From assembly GCA_964059195.1 (NCBI GenBank), contig CAXKWD010000006.1:5572530-5636529 (forward strand): a stretch of DNA of 64,000 bases, written 5' to 3'. Below the pieces are notes generated by a model that made no database searches, was not told the DNA's origin, and saw only the letters and a list, made by a program, of their open reading frames with translations. Origin of the DNA: Ectobius pallidus. Lineage: Eukaryota > Arthropoda > Insecta > Blattodea > Ectobiidae. The position numbers were made by a program, and so were the translations under genes. Every line of letters starts with the position of its first letter. Positions within the stretch are counted from its first letter, which is position 1. This document shows, piece after piece, positions 33,746 through 44,478 of the stretch.

Positions 33746-35083
33746 ATGATAGGAATGACAACATTACGCAGTGGTAAAACTATTACTCACGAGATGGAAG
33801 AAGTAGAATCACAGAGTGGGCAGGATTTGCTTTCAAATGACGACATGGAACAAATAATAAATGCAGAAACTAGGGAAATAGAACAGAATAATGGTAAAAT
33901 AATTATGGAAAATAATCAGGATAGCGATAATTTTGAGGGGCCGTCAGCTCAAGAGGCTACTGAAAATGTAGGGCCGACAGAGGCCAATCAGGTAGTCGAT
34001 AAAAATGTAGGACCTGTAGGGAATAATCAGGCAACTGTAGATGAAGCACCGCCTTCGTGGTTTGGGGGAGCAATGCAATTAATAATGGGAAGGATTGATG
34101 GAAATTCAATGGAAAATAGGGAATTGATAGCAGAGAAAAATAAGGAATTAATGCAACAGATGGAAAAAGTTTCAGGTGAAAGTAAAGAAGAAAGTAGGAA
34201 ACTAGCAAATGAAATCAAACGAAACTCAAGTGAAATTAAGCAATCTGTAGATCAAATTGCCGAAAAGTTACAGCATAATAATGAAAGAATTGATAAGTTG
34301 ACTGAGGAAAGTAAAATAAATAATGCTAAAGTAAATGAGAGGGTGAATAAAGTAGAAAGCGAACTTGATATTCATAAGAAAGATGTAGAAAGTAAATTTT
34401 TGAATCAAGATAGGGAAGTAGGACAAAAACTTGCCAGAACTGTAAATTCAATTGATAAGAAAATTGGAGATAAGTATTGCTTAGTACAGAAGGAAATCAA
34501 AGAAAAAAATAAGAGTATGGAGGAATACTTAGTAAGGGCATTTTCTGATGATTTAGGGGAGTTGAGTAACAGAGTTCAAGGCCAGGTTAAGGAAATAGAG
34601 GTCAAATTAAACCAGGAACTTAATAAGGTTGTAAATGTGCAAAATACTATAACAAAAGAAATGACCAATGTTGTAGAGAAAATAGATAAGGTTAGTAGTA
34701 ACACTTCTTTGAGGCGAAGCGATGCTAATTTCAGAGAGGCGTGTGCTCCAACGGTAAATCTGTTAAATGCGGCAACTTTGCCAATAAATGAACTAAATAT
34801 CGGAGAGCAACGAACTCCCAGTATTAGCAACGATTCTGAAACAATGCGAAGCGATGTCTGTCTCATTAACCATACTGTTAACCCCGCGGTGCATCAGAGT
34901 AATATACCATTAAATCAAATCCTTGGATTAGAGTGGGCTTTACCCCGCTATAACGATGAAAATCTATCAAATCCACATCTCTTTATATCTGATATGGAAA
35001 CCTATTTTAAGTTGAAAAACATACCAGAAGAATATAAAATGATCGTTATTCAAAAAGGATTAATTGGGCGGTGCAAAGATTGA
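33746..35083 (+). CDS. gag: Gag, N-terminal part up to in-frame TGA
   Basis: First ATG at 33746 (an upstream GTG in frame is unlikely). The 445 residues before the TGA at 35081-35083 are acidic at first, then form a long Lys/Glu/Asn-rich helical region (about residues 110-340) with heptad-like spacing, probably coiled coil. A capsid-like part starts near residue 390 with LPRYNDENLSNPHLFISDMETYF. The TGA falls inside the capsid-like domain and the same frame is open for another 302 codons, so it looks like a nonsense change rather than a natural end. Confidence 0.8.
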   Translation: MIGMTTLRSGKTITHEMEEVESQSGQDLLSNDDMEQIINAETREIEQNNGKIIMENNQDSDNFEGPSAQEATENVGPTEANQVVDKNVGPVGNNQATVDEAPPSWFGGAMQLIMGRIDGNSMENRELIAEKNKELMQQMEKVSGESKEESRKLANEIKRNSSEIKQSVDQIAEKLQHNNERIDKLTEESKINNAKVNERVNKVESELDIHKKDVESKFLNQDREVGQKLARTVNSIDKKIGDKYCLVQKEIKEKNKSMEEYLVRAFSDDLGELSNRVQGQVKEIEVKLNQELNKVVNVQNTITKEMTNVVEKIDKVSSNTSLRRSDANFREACAPTVNLLNAATLPINELNIGEQRTPSISNDSETMRSDVCLINHTVNPAVHQSNIPLNQILGLEWALPRYNDENLSNPHLFISDMETYFKLKNIPEEYKMIVIQKGLIGRCKD

Positions 35084-35989
35084 TGCCAGTTTGTACTAGA
35101 GGAAGGAATAGGCTATGCTGAGTTTAAAAAGCGATTCAGGGAACGATATTGGGGTGCAAGTAGGCAGAGTAAGGCCAGGACAGAATTATACTCTGGGAGG
35201 TACAACGATAAGGGTGACATGACAATGAAAGAGTACCTAATGCGCTTAATAAAAATCGCTAAGTCACTAGAGGGGTCATTAGATGAAAAAGGAGTCATCC
35301 AATTAGCTATGAAGCACTTTAGCTCCGATATTCATAACCATTTTGTTGTAGCTAAACCAAATACTTATGCCGAAATGCTGAATTTATTAACAGAATTTGA
35401 AGAAGGGAGTCGGTGTGATAGGAGATATGGAAATACCGAAAGAAATAATCAAGGGAATCGAAGCCAGGACCAGCAAAATAATGGGACGAATTATTATGGA
35501 AACGGTAGGAAAAATTCTAATCAGACTGGGAATATAGCAAGGTATAACCAAGGTCAGGCTGACAATAGGGAGAATAGAGCTGGGAATAATAATTATTCTA
35601 ATGGCAGAAATGGCCCGAATAATAACAGTAATAATTTTTCAAATGGTAGGAATGACCAGAGAAATAATAATAATAATTTTAGAGGTCAACAGCAGAGTCA
35701 GACTTCACGTAATAATGATAGCGGTAGGAACGGAGCACGCCCCAAGCAAATGTCAGTGAACCATATATCTTTCTCGGAAACGGACCCCAGTAATACAGAA
35801 AGGAATGTAAGAAATGGCCAGCTGATCGAAGGAAGATATATACGGTTCTCACCGAGCGAAGATTGTGATCAGGGACACGTGGCAGAAACACGCCAGTCAG
35901 TAAACCCCGAGGCTTGTGAATTCCGTACTAATCAAAGTGACATAACTAGGGAAGGGAGTAACGGAACTCCAGGTGGATCTTTAAACTAA
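35084..35989 (+). pseudogene. gag: Gag, C-terminal part after the TGA
   Basis: In the same frame as 33746-35083. It completes the capsid-like domain, then runs into a strongly Asn/Gly/Arg-rich tail (about 35410-35740) in place of a CCHC zinc knuckle; I see no knuckle. Such a basic tail could bind RNA. It ends at TAA 35987-35989, directly after the slippery site. An internal ATG at 35219 exists but is not a likely true start. Confidence 0.75.
35980..35986 (+). promoter_or_regulatory. TTTAAAC -1 ribosomal frameshift site
   Basis: The heptamer is in the correct phase in the gag frame: T, TTA (35981-35983), AAC (35984-35986), then the TAA stop. Slipping one base back enters the pol frame, which is open from 35962 onward. 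This is one of the strongest eukaryotic -1 slippery sequences known. Confidence 0.8.
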
Positions 35990-36024
35990 TTAAAGATGTA
36001 GTAACAGGTCGTAGTGCATCTTTA

Positions 36025-39000
36025 GTGAGGACAGTGTCTTCCAGTTTTAGGCCTAATACAGAAATACAAAGTATAACAATGTCACCGGATGTCAAAAAAG
36101 CTACAATTTCACAGATTTTAAACCCACCACAGATCAAGGCGAATATTGGGAAAATAAAAGCTCAAATAATGTTAGATACTGGGTCTCAATATTCGGTCTG
36201 CAGTGACAGATTTTATCAGGAGATTAAAGATAATAAAGTAAAAATACAGGAATTGAATGTAGCAGGATTATATTGTACTACGGCTATTAGCAAGGCGAAA
36301 TATAAAATCGATAAACAAATAATGGTACCTTGGAGTATTGGAGAGTGGAAAACTGAAATCTATATGCTCGTTGTCAAAAACTTAGCCCATTCAGTAATTA
36401 TAGGATCTGACACCCTTCAAGAATACAAAGGAATTTTGAATTTCGAGGAAAATTGCCTAAAAATCAATGATAATAATAAAGTAATAGAAGTCCCATTTTT
36501 AACCTGTAATGTACATGATCATGTAAGCTGTTCCGAAGATGAACTCGCGATCCAAAATGAATGTTTTATAGTTGAAAGTCTAGCCACTGAGCAGAACTTA
36601 GATGACAGTAGTGATATGATAAGTGAAAGATTAATTAATACTGTAGGTTGTAGTAACCCAGTAAATGTTGTGACGGCAGCGATAGAAAATTCGCGAGCTG
36701 ATTACGAAATATGTGCGGAAGTCGATGACTTTGATATCACTTATATGGAAGAGAATTACGACGTTGGAAAATGTTGCGAGATAAATATGTTTGGAACTAA
36801 TATAAATGATCAAGATAATTATCAGGAGGACTCTGTGGGCGAAATTAAAGTTGATATGGGCGAATCAGAAATTCTTGAAATTCTTAGAGGGAAAGTGGAA
36901 AACATCACATCTCTAGACGAACAACAAAAAGAAAGGCTGTTAGACGTTTTAATGAAAAATATGGGCGTGTACAGTAGGATCCCTGGAAGGTGCCTAGTAT
37001 ATGAGCATTCAATAACAATGGATAATCCACCGGTATATAATCACAAGAGTAGGCCATTACCATTATCGATCCGAGACGAAGCTAATAAAGTAATCTCTAA
37101 AATGCTGCAAGATGGCATAATTGAAAAATCAGACTCAGAATATGTCAGTCCTGTATGTTGGGTTTTTAAAGCAGATAAATCTTTAAGAATGACTTTGGAT
37201 CTAAGAACGGCTAATTCTTATATGAAGCCCGATAGGTTTAAAACAGAACCAATTGATCACCTATTAGCAAAGATGGGAGAGGCGACATATTTTAGTAGCA
37301 TAGACCTAACTTCAAGTTTTTGGCAAATTGGATTAAGGAAGGAAGACCGAAAATATTGTTCGTTCGTCCACCAAGGGACGGTGTATTCTTTTTGCCGAAC
37401 ACCATTTGGAATGAGGACCTCCGGGAGCGCGCTATTACGTGCCCTGAATATTATGTTTCCGGAAGGCACTGGACCTCACATAACCGCCTACGTCGACGAT
37501 TATTTGATCCACACAAATGATTTTGACACACACCTGGAAAGACTAGATCTAGTACTAAGTACATTCTTGCGAAGCGGGATGACGGTGAATCCATTGAAAT
37601 TGAATTTATTCAGAGATGAAGTAAAGTTTGTTGGTTATATAATATCAAAAGACGGAGTGTCGGCTGATCCGGATAGGATAAAAGCCATTATGAATATCAG
37701 TAGGCCTAAAACGGTGCGCCAAGTAAGGAAAGTCTTAGGGATATTTAATTACCAAGACAGATTTATCCCAGGATATGCAGGATATGTAGCGCCGTTACGC
37801 AAACTACTTAGGAAACAGAATAAATTTAAATGGACCCCAGTAGAAGATGAAGCGTTCGAAAAAGTGAAAGAACAATTTCAAAAATCCGTCTTACTAGAAA
37901 GGCCTAGAGATGATTTAGAATACATGGTATACGTGGATGCCTCATGTATTGCAGTAGGCGGAATTTTGATGCAGGAACACGAAGATGGGAGTAAGCATTT
38001 AATAGCAACAACGTCGCGGGGACTCACACCTGTTGAAAGCAAGGGATCAGTAACTTGTTTAGAAATCATAGGAATGTACCATGCACTAACCAAGTTCCAG
38101 CAGTATATATTCAACCGAAAGGTCATCGTATACACAGATCATATTAGCCTGACTTTCTTGAACAGAATGAAATTAGGGAATAGTAAGTTGTCGCGGTACG
38201 TGCATGAACTGAGCCAATTTGACTTAGAAATAAGACACGTTGCTGGGAAGGACAACGTCCTATGTGACTATTTATCCCGTCAGAAAACAGACATACCTGA
38301 GTTAGGGGGAGGAGATAAGGATCTCGTTCCGATTATGCAGGTGAAAATGTTTAGAGAGCCTACGTTGCATAAAGATTTCAAGGATATCGGAGCTTATCAG
38401 CGGACCGATCCTGAAAAAGAACTAATAAGGCTAGGTTTAGAGGAAATGAATCAGGCAGGTAATGATGTAAATGATGACGTAAAATATAAGATGTTGAATG
38501 ATGTTGTATATAAACTGTGCGGAAAAGATGACAAAGAATGGAAAGTTTATATCCCGGAGGAACTGGAAACTAAAAGTATCAGGGTAGTGCATGAGAAATT
38601 AGGACATTCCGGAACAAACAGAATGCTGCTTTACCTACAAAATAGAATGTATATAAAGAACCTGGGTAGAAAGATCCGTAAATACGTGAGTTGTTGTGAC
38701 CTGTGTCAAAAATCCAAGCCTATGAACGTAAAGTATGACAGAGTGCCTATGACTATATCTAGGGAAAATAAAGGAGAGTTAGTCGCACTAGATTTTCATG
38801 GACCGTTGGTACCCGGAGCATATGGGATGAGATACATTCTTATTTGTTACGATGTGTTCTCACACTTCGTAAAACTATATACTACCCGGAGTGCGAATAC
38901 TAGTGAAGTGCTTAGAAAACTCTTATATGATTATTTCCCGAAATATCAACCTATTAAGGCGGTCATATCGGACAATGGGACACCCTTCGTAAGCAAAAGG

Positions 39001-39594
39001 TTTAGGAATAAAATGGCTTCACTAGGAATAAAACATTACAATGTGGCCAGATTCCATCCTCAAAGCAATGTCTCAGAAAGAGGATTGCGCGACATGTCAT
39101 TGTTCTTAAGGGCGCTCTGCCATAAACGTCATAATGCCTGGGTTCGCTATATTCAGCCCATAGAAGACATATTAAACCATACCATAAATCCGATAGTAGG
39201 GGTAGAACCCGTAAGACTGATGACGGGAGACGAACCCAAAGAATTGGTTAAAGGCCTACCGATAACTATCCCACATTCAGGCGTAACCAAGAAGCTCACT
39301 GATTACTGCAAAACAGCCATTGAAAACATTAGGAAAAATGTAGCCAAGAGAATGGAAAAAGCAAAAAGACACAAACAAGTATGGAACCCTGTAGTGGGTG
39401 AAAAGGTCTTAATCAGAAGGAAAAACTTGCCTAGCGCAATAAATAAAAGAATGCACCGTTTAGAGTTACTTTATCGGGGACCGTTCAATGTCACTAAGAT
39501 ATTCAATGGTGTTTGTTTTGAGGTAGTGGACCCTAAAACTAATAAAATTGTAGGGCGGTATAATTTGTCTTTCATGAGGCCATATAAAGAATAA
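36025..39594 (+). CDS. pol: Pol polyprotein: protease, RT, RNase H, integrase
   Basis: 1189 residues are listed from a GTG codon, but translation most likely enters by frameshift at 35986. Protease: LDTGS at about residues 50-54. RT: active-site YVDD at about 489-492 with motif DLTSSFWQ upstream. RNase H starts near YVDASC (about 636). Integrase: zinc-finger H-x-H-C-x2-C with HEKLGHSG (about 856) and CDLC (about 892), catalytic D923, D983 and E1018, the last two 35 apart as in D,D35E. A basic C-terminus ends with a GPF chromodomain-less module. No stop interrupts it, so the enzymes could be functional. It would reverse-transcribe and integrate the element within Gag particles. Confidence 0.92.
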   Translation: MRTVSSSFRPNTEIQSITMSPDVKKATISQILNPPQIKANIGKIKAQIMLDTGSQYSVCSDRFYQEIKDNKVKIQELNVAGLYCTTAISKAKYKIDKQIMVPWSIGEWKTEIYMLVVKNLAHSVIIGSDTLQEYKGILNFEENCLKINDNNKVIEVPFLTCNVHDHVSCSEDELAIQNECFIVESLATEQNLDDSSDMISERLINTVGCSNPVNVVTAAIENSRADYEICAEVDDFDITYMEENYDVGKCCEINMFGTNINDQDNYQEDSVGEIKVDMGESEILEILRGKVENITSLDEQQKERLLDVLMKNMGVYSRIPGRCLVYEHSITMDNPPVYNHKSRPLPLSIRDEANKVISKMLQDGIIEKSDSEYVSPVCWVFKADKSLRMTLDLRTANSYMKPDRFKTEPIDHLLAKMGEATYFSSIDLTSSFWQIGLRKEDRKYCSFVHQGTVYSFCRTPFGMRTSGSALLRALNIMFPEGTGPHITAYVDDYLIHTNDFDTHLERLDLVLSTFLRSGMTVNPLKLNLFRDEVKFVGYIISKDGVSADPDRIKAIMNISRPKTVRQVRKVLGIFNYQDRFIPGYAGYVAPLRKLLRKQNKFKWTPVEDEAFEKVKEQFQKSVLLERPRDDLEYMVYVDASCIAVGGILMQEHEDGSKHLIATTSRGLTPVESKGSVTCLEIIGMYHALTKFQQYIFNRKVIVYTDHISLTFLNRMKLGNSKLSRYVHELSQFDLEIRHVAGKDNVLCDYLSRQKTDIPELGGGDKDLVPIMQVKMFREPTLHKDFKDIGAYQRTDPEKELIRLGLEEMNQAGNDVNDDVKYKMLNDVVYKLCGKDDKEWKVYIPEELETKSIRVVHEKLGHSGTNRMLLYLQNRMYIKNLGRKIRKYVSCCDLCQKSKPMNVKYDRVPMTISRENKGELVALDFHGPLVPGAYGMRYILICYDVFSHFVKLYTTRSANTSEVLRKLLYDYFPKYQPIKAVISDNGTPFVSKRFRNKMASLGIKHYNVARFHPQSNVSERGLRDMSLFLRALCHKRHNAWVRYIQPIEDILNHTINPIVGVEPVRLMTGDEPKELVKGLPITIPHSGVTKKLTDYCKTAIENIRKNVAKRMEKAKRHKQVWNPVVGEKVLIRRKNLPSAINKRMHRLELLYRGPFNVTKIFNGVCFEVVDPKTNKIVGRYNLSFMRPYKE

Positions 39595-40365
39595 TAGGGA
39601 TGTAACAGTATGGGAACGGAAAGATGTCGTTTCGCAAGAAAAAGGTACTGAGAATGTTGTATGATAAAACTTGTAAGTATGCAGAAAAGCGACAGAAGTT
39701 AATGCGTGTGCTGTAGGCTTTGCAAGTGCAATCATTCAAGTGTAAAATATATCGGACGAGATAGCAAAATAGATCCGCTAGCGAAAAATATATTGTTGTT
39801 GAATATGTGTATAAGTTTGGGACAGTTAGCACCATAGATCCAGCTAGTGTTTTATTTTTGTTGATTAATTAGTAAGAGGACGACCATAATTCATAAATCC
39901 ATGGCAATTTATCTAGCAAATATCGTAGTTAATAGTTAAAGTTAGTGTTAATTCATTTTTTAGTATAAAGTGGTTTTGTTCTTTTTATTTTTATATTAGT
40001 ATTACATGATTTGAGTTATGTAACTCAAGTAATACATGAAGCATTTCGAGTAATGATCAGGTCAGTTAAAATTGTTTTGTACGGTGCTGGATGTGTGCAG
40101 TAGAATGTTGTATAAAGAGATCTAGGTTAAGAAAACAGTACCAGGTAAAAGAAGTGTCACTGACTTATCAATGGTCATCTGTTTGTATAAGGGTTCATGA
40201 ATGAATGAAAGCAAATCCGAGCCACTGCTATGTCACTGTACTGAAGGTAAAAGTCAAGGTTAATGCACTAGGATGTATATACACATACAGGAGCGTAAAA
40301 AGAATTACATTCAAAAAGCTATATTTACCAACAATAACTTTTATCATGAATTCTTTTGGGCAATA
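39595..40365 (+). other. 3' non-coding region before 3' LTR
   Basis: About 770 bp without an envelope-like gene. The bases just before the LTR (TTTTGGGCAATA) are not a good polypurine tract, which is unusual. Confidence 0.55.
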
Positions 40366-41271
40366 TGATAAGGTCACGATCCTGGTAGCCAGATAAACAC
40401 CAGTATCATGACGTGCTAAATAAATTTAAACATTATTCAAAGTAAATTACATTAATGAAAAACAATCTGACAACTGAAAATGCTCTAAAATGTACAAACA
40501 TAAGTTTTGATTTGTTGTGTGAAGAGGTGGGGATATAGGACAGAACGACGGCAGGGTAGAATGAGGCCGATACGGCGTGATCACTTCTTCCTAGAGAGTC
40601 ATAGGCTCTGGGAGGATATTTTATTATTCCTCGCTAGTCATCATAGACTGCGGGAATATTTGATATCTTCATCGGGACCACACGATTTGCGTGAGGTCCA
40701 TATTTTATCAATTATATTTATATAGGGAAGCAGAGGGCTTCTCCTATATTTTTCTAATATTCAGCGACCTTGGACTGATCCAGGTCACTGCAAGTATTAT
40801 TTTAAATAACTTTATTGACTACGTAGGAACTTGCGGTAAGGCTCCATTATAGCCTATACCACCTGTAGAATCAGTGATACACATGTAAGTACCTGTGGAC
40901 GACGAATAATAGACAAGGAACTTTATCCTGCAATATTTAGAGGACGAGAACGTCACAAATAAACATTACGTTCCGAGGCTAGATCATTCTACCCCCCCTG
41001 AAATTCACACTACAGTTGCATTATTATTTTATAACTTCAAAGTGATTGCAAAAGATAATAAACTTTGCTCTTACCAGATAACTTTGCAGTTTAATTGACT
41101 TTATTAATTATTAAGAGCTAGAATTAATTACCCCCCCCACCGAACCTGAGATGAGAAGATAACCTGGTGTATACGCAGAGCAGCCGAGGCCGGTTCCTGT
41201 AAATCTTCTAGACAAGGTAGGAGCTGATAAAAAGTGGTTAGCCCGAACCAAGGGGCGTAAGACCCGCTTCA
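40366..41271 (+). repeat. 3' LTR (906 bp)
   Basis: Same length as the 5' LTR with scattered substitutions, for example GTAGCC for GTAACC near its start. Followed by TSD GTAT. Confidence 0.92.
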
Positions 41272-41275
41272 GTAT

Positions 41276-41665
41276 ATTAAGGTTATAGTTATTAATAATC
41301 ATTTAACATATCTAAATATTAAAATAATATAAGTACAAAAGTATTGAGTAATGAGATGGCTAACAATTTAACATGATATGACTAACACTATTTGGTTAAA
41401 GTCTAGTTTTAACAAATATATAAATTTAGAAACAGTGTATGAAATGGTTAACAACATACGTTAATAGTTAACTAGCTGTTTAACGACAATAAAATTATAT
41501 TATTGTTGTTATTATTATTGTTATCGCTACAAAATAAAATACAACTTGTAATACTGACAGCTACTCAACGAAAAAAATACAATATATTGAGTGAATAAGG
41601 AGGTCTTCTAATAGTAATTTGCATTAAACTTTCCCTCAATGGTAGAAAAATGAAGTTTGTGAACA
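41276..41665. other. Unassigned A+T-rich sequence
   Basis: No gene or repeat structure seen beyond a TTATTG microsatellite near 41500. Confidence 0.4.
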
Positions 41666-42119
41666 CCAAAATATGAATGACATTTCGTTGCCCCTAGTAA
41701 CAAGAAAACTATAAGCCTAATGTACTTATTGTTGTGAAATGCAATGAGTTTAGCTCAGTCGCAATGAACACACCAAAACCAATTACAGCGAGGTGGTAGG
41801 CTTATGGGCTAACAGGGAAGAGGTCCTGAGTTCAAATCAAACCTCGTGGCCGCCCGAATTGACTTGGGTTTTTCATGGTTTCCTCATGGTTTCCTCGTTC
41901 GCAAAAGCAAACGCCGGGTTTGTAGGACAACTCATCGCCGCTATGTCACTGGATATTATAATCGTTTAAACTGAATACCATATAAGAAGACATCACTAAA
42001 CAATAGAAACAGATGACGCGAATAAGTTGTTACTATAGACTAATGGTTCACGCAAACATTCTAAACACGAGATAAGACCTATATGCAGATAAAGCTTGCA
42101 ATGTAACCTAAGTAATAGT
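41666..42119 (+). repeat. Composite repeat, third partial copy with SINE segment
   Basis: Aligns with 31545-31995: CGTTGCCCCTAGTAACAAG, A box TAGCTCAGTCG (near 41752), B box AGTTCAAATC (near 41829), then the GGTTCACGCAAAC segment without the hAT insertion. Confidence 0.75.
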
Positions 42120-42127
42120 AGTGTGTG

Positions 42128-42185
42128 TGTTCCCTGTTACAGGCCATGGAGACCCAAAGGGTTCCAGGAGGTCGAGGCTCCCAGA
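42128..42185 (-). repeat. SINE tail fragment
   Basis: GCCATGGAGACCCAAAGGG and GGTTCCAGGAG match 22803-22835 in the minus-strand SINE. Confidence 0.55.
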
Positions 42186-42204
42186 TTTCTTTAGTTGTAG
42201 GAAT

Positions 42205-42595
42205 AGATGGAAAACACTGGGAGCTATAGGGTTGATGTTTAAACACCTCCTAGCAAGTATCCTGCAGAAGTTCGGCTGGGAGGTGTTTGGACATTCACTC
42301 TAAAGCCCGGACCTCGCTCCCAGTGATTTCCATCTTTTCCTACACCTAAAAAGATGACAAAGAATGACAGACAGGAGGAGATGTTTGTGACACAGTGGTT
42401 CAAATCCCAGGCGGCAGACTTCTACGACACAGATGTTCAAGAGTTGGTGCCACAGTAAGACAAATGTTACAATTCCTGTGGAAGATAGGTTGAGAAATAG
42501 CTGAACACTGGCTATGTCTGTTGCAATAAATATTTCCTTGAAATTGTGTTTTGTTTCTGTAAAAAGCCCTAGGGAATCTTACTTTATGGGCGCGT
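42205..42595 (+). pseudogene. Mariner transposase 3' fragment
   Basis: Broken frames keep LASILQKFGWEVFGHS, SPDLAPSDFHLF and SQAADFYDT, the C-terminal catalytic and tail motifs of mariner transposases (third D of D,D34D is in PDLAPSD). Stops and frameshifts make it non-functional. Paralogue at 58360-58680. Confidence 0.8.
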
Positions 42596-42924
42596 TTCGT
42601 ACATTGATGGAAATACGTCTTCGAAAGAAAAATTGTCAGATATAGAAAAACTTGTTCAACAAATGCAAAATGAACATAGGTTAATACAACAAGCGACGTC
42701 ATAACCATGCAAATGCCTTTAGTAAGTGACACTTCTAACGATATTTGTGATAATGACAACGCCATCAATAAACATGTAACAAGTGTACATGTACAGAGTG
42801 TAATGCACTAATGCGAGGAAACCAGTAAGTATTCGCACTATCTTTTTTAAATTTATTGCAATAACAATACAAAACTTTCAACTAAGCTTACCTCGTTTTT
42901 CAACTTCATGGCTTCTCAGTGTAT
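42596..42924. other. Unassigned sequence
   Basis: No clear gene. The first part could be the mariner element's 3' end. Confidence 0.4.
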
Positions 42925-43145
42925 TTGATCCATCGTTTCAGAAGCTTCCTGATGACCTCAGAAAAAAGTTTTTTTCACTGAGTAGCAAGCCACGTATGCA
43001 CCGCTTCCTTCAGTTCTTGGTCTGTGGTGTATCGACGGCATCTTTAAATGGGCCAAATAGATGGAAATCTGATGGGGCGAGATCGAGACTGTATGCAGGA
43101 TGCTCTAACACCTCAAAACCCAGTTTCGCAATAGTTTGAGCAGTG
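42925..43145 (-). pseudogene. Second mariner-family transposase fragment
   Basis: On the minus strand, GFEVLEHPAYSLDLAPSDFH and LFGPFKDAV match the third catalytic region of mariner transposases. Different enough from 42205-42595 to be another family. Truncated and frameshifted. Confidence 0.78.
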
Positions 43146-43364
43146 AAAACTTAAAATCACGTGACTACAGAGTTACCGGTTCTACAAGTTTGTGTAAGTA
43201 ACTTTGGACTAGAAGATTGTACCAAATTAAAACGGATCTAGTATGATCATTTTTGAAGTGAAACTTCTTTAGGCGCTAGGTGTAAATCGAGAGCTAACCC
43301 AAAGTTGTTGGTTACGAAGAAAATCGTCACGAAAGTAGCACAGAGAACAATCAACTCAATGAAA

Positions 43365-43712
43365 TTTAAAAAAATAAAAAATAAAAAATTAAAAAATCAA
43401 AAAATCCAAAATGAAAAGAATTCCAAAATTAAAAACCGAAATCCAAAATTTAAAACATTTAAAAATCCAAATTAAAAATATCGAAATTCAAAATTTAAAA
43501 AATGAAAAAATAAAAATTCACAGATCCAAAATTTAAAAAATCCGAAATTAAAAGATCCAAAGTTTCAAAATTAAAAAGTCAAAGATCCAAAATTAAAAGA
43601 TTAAAAAGTCCAAAATCAAAGTTCATAAACCCAAAATTAAAAAGTTCAACAATCCAAAATGGAAAAAATCCAATAATCCAGAATCAAAAAATCGAAAAAT
43701 TAAAAAATCCTA
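43365..43712. repeat. Degenerate A-rich minisatellite
   Basis: About 30 irregular repeats of a 10-13 bp motif like AATCCAAAATTAAAA, almost free of G. Edges grade into A-rich sequence. Confidence 0.8.
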
Positions 43713-44299
43713 GTTTCACTTCTGTTACGCGGCGTTCCACGCACCCGATTTATTTTTTCTCTGATGTCTTCTCAGATTCGCTTATAGTAGGTGGAAAGAA
43801 GAAGTAACATTTGTCAGTGTTTTGTATTGTCTGGCCTTGCATGTACTTATTTTCAGGGCTTTTGGACCATCTTGCCGTTACTCTCGGTGGGAAAGATTGT
43901 CAAGTTCTGATGCGTTCAGCATTTTATCTATTGTTCTTTTAAATTGGCGATAACTATTGCATATGAATAGTCTATTGCAATCTACTCCCGTAAACACATT
44001 GTGTGACGTCATGTCATGTTCTGTTGTCTGAATTCTTAACGGCAGCATTCATATCGGTAGTGACATCTATTGATAAAACATCGTACTACGCGTAGCTATT
44101 GTAAAAAAAATGCAAACCAAGTCTATAGATGTCATCAGTTAAAGTTTCTTATTATTATCTGTAAATGTAAAATGTAATATTAAGTAACATATAACCTTTA
44201 GGAATACTATGTATTAGTGTTTTCGAAAGATCTAACAACGCGCGATGCAGCCAGTCAACTGTTCTCTCCCTCCCACCATTCTAAAAAAACAAAACAGTA
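43713..44299. other. Unassigned sequence
   Basis: No reading frame, RNA gene or repeat structure recognised. Confidence 0.4.
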
Positions 44300-44472
44300 T
44301 CAGATAGCGCTCGCGTCTCGCTTGGTGCTTGCCGGTGTTGTGTCGGCTGTGATTTTAATGTGAATACCTGTGTAATTGGTGTGTTATTGGTGTGTTTACT
44401 TGTCGTGTGTTTGAATATAAACTTTGGAGACACATCTGTCGCAGTTTACGTCTGTGGGTCGGTGCAGTAAAG
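44300..44472 (+). promoter_or_regulatory. Possible host promoter and non-coding first exon
   Basis: A locally GC- and CpG-richer stretch (GATAGCGCTCGCGTCTCGC near 44304) is followed by about 150 bp ending AAAG|GTAAGC, a near-ideal splice donor at 44473. No downstream exon is recognised. Could equally be a decayed LTR. Confidence 0.25.
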
Positions 44473-44478
44473 GTAAGC

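Larger units (their letters stand above)
32500..41271 (+). mobile_element. Ty3/gypsy LTR retrotransposon, nearly complete (8772 bp)
   Basis: Two 906-bp LTRs, TSD GTAT on both sides (32496-32499 and 41272-41275), primer-binding site, gag and pol. Domain order protease-RT-RNaseH-integrase defines Ty3/gypsy. LTRs differ at about a dozen positions by eye, near 1%, so insertion is fairly recent. The one obvious coding lesion is a TGA in gag. Confidence 0.92.
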
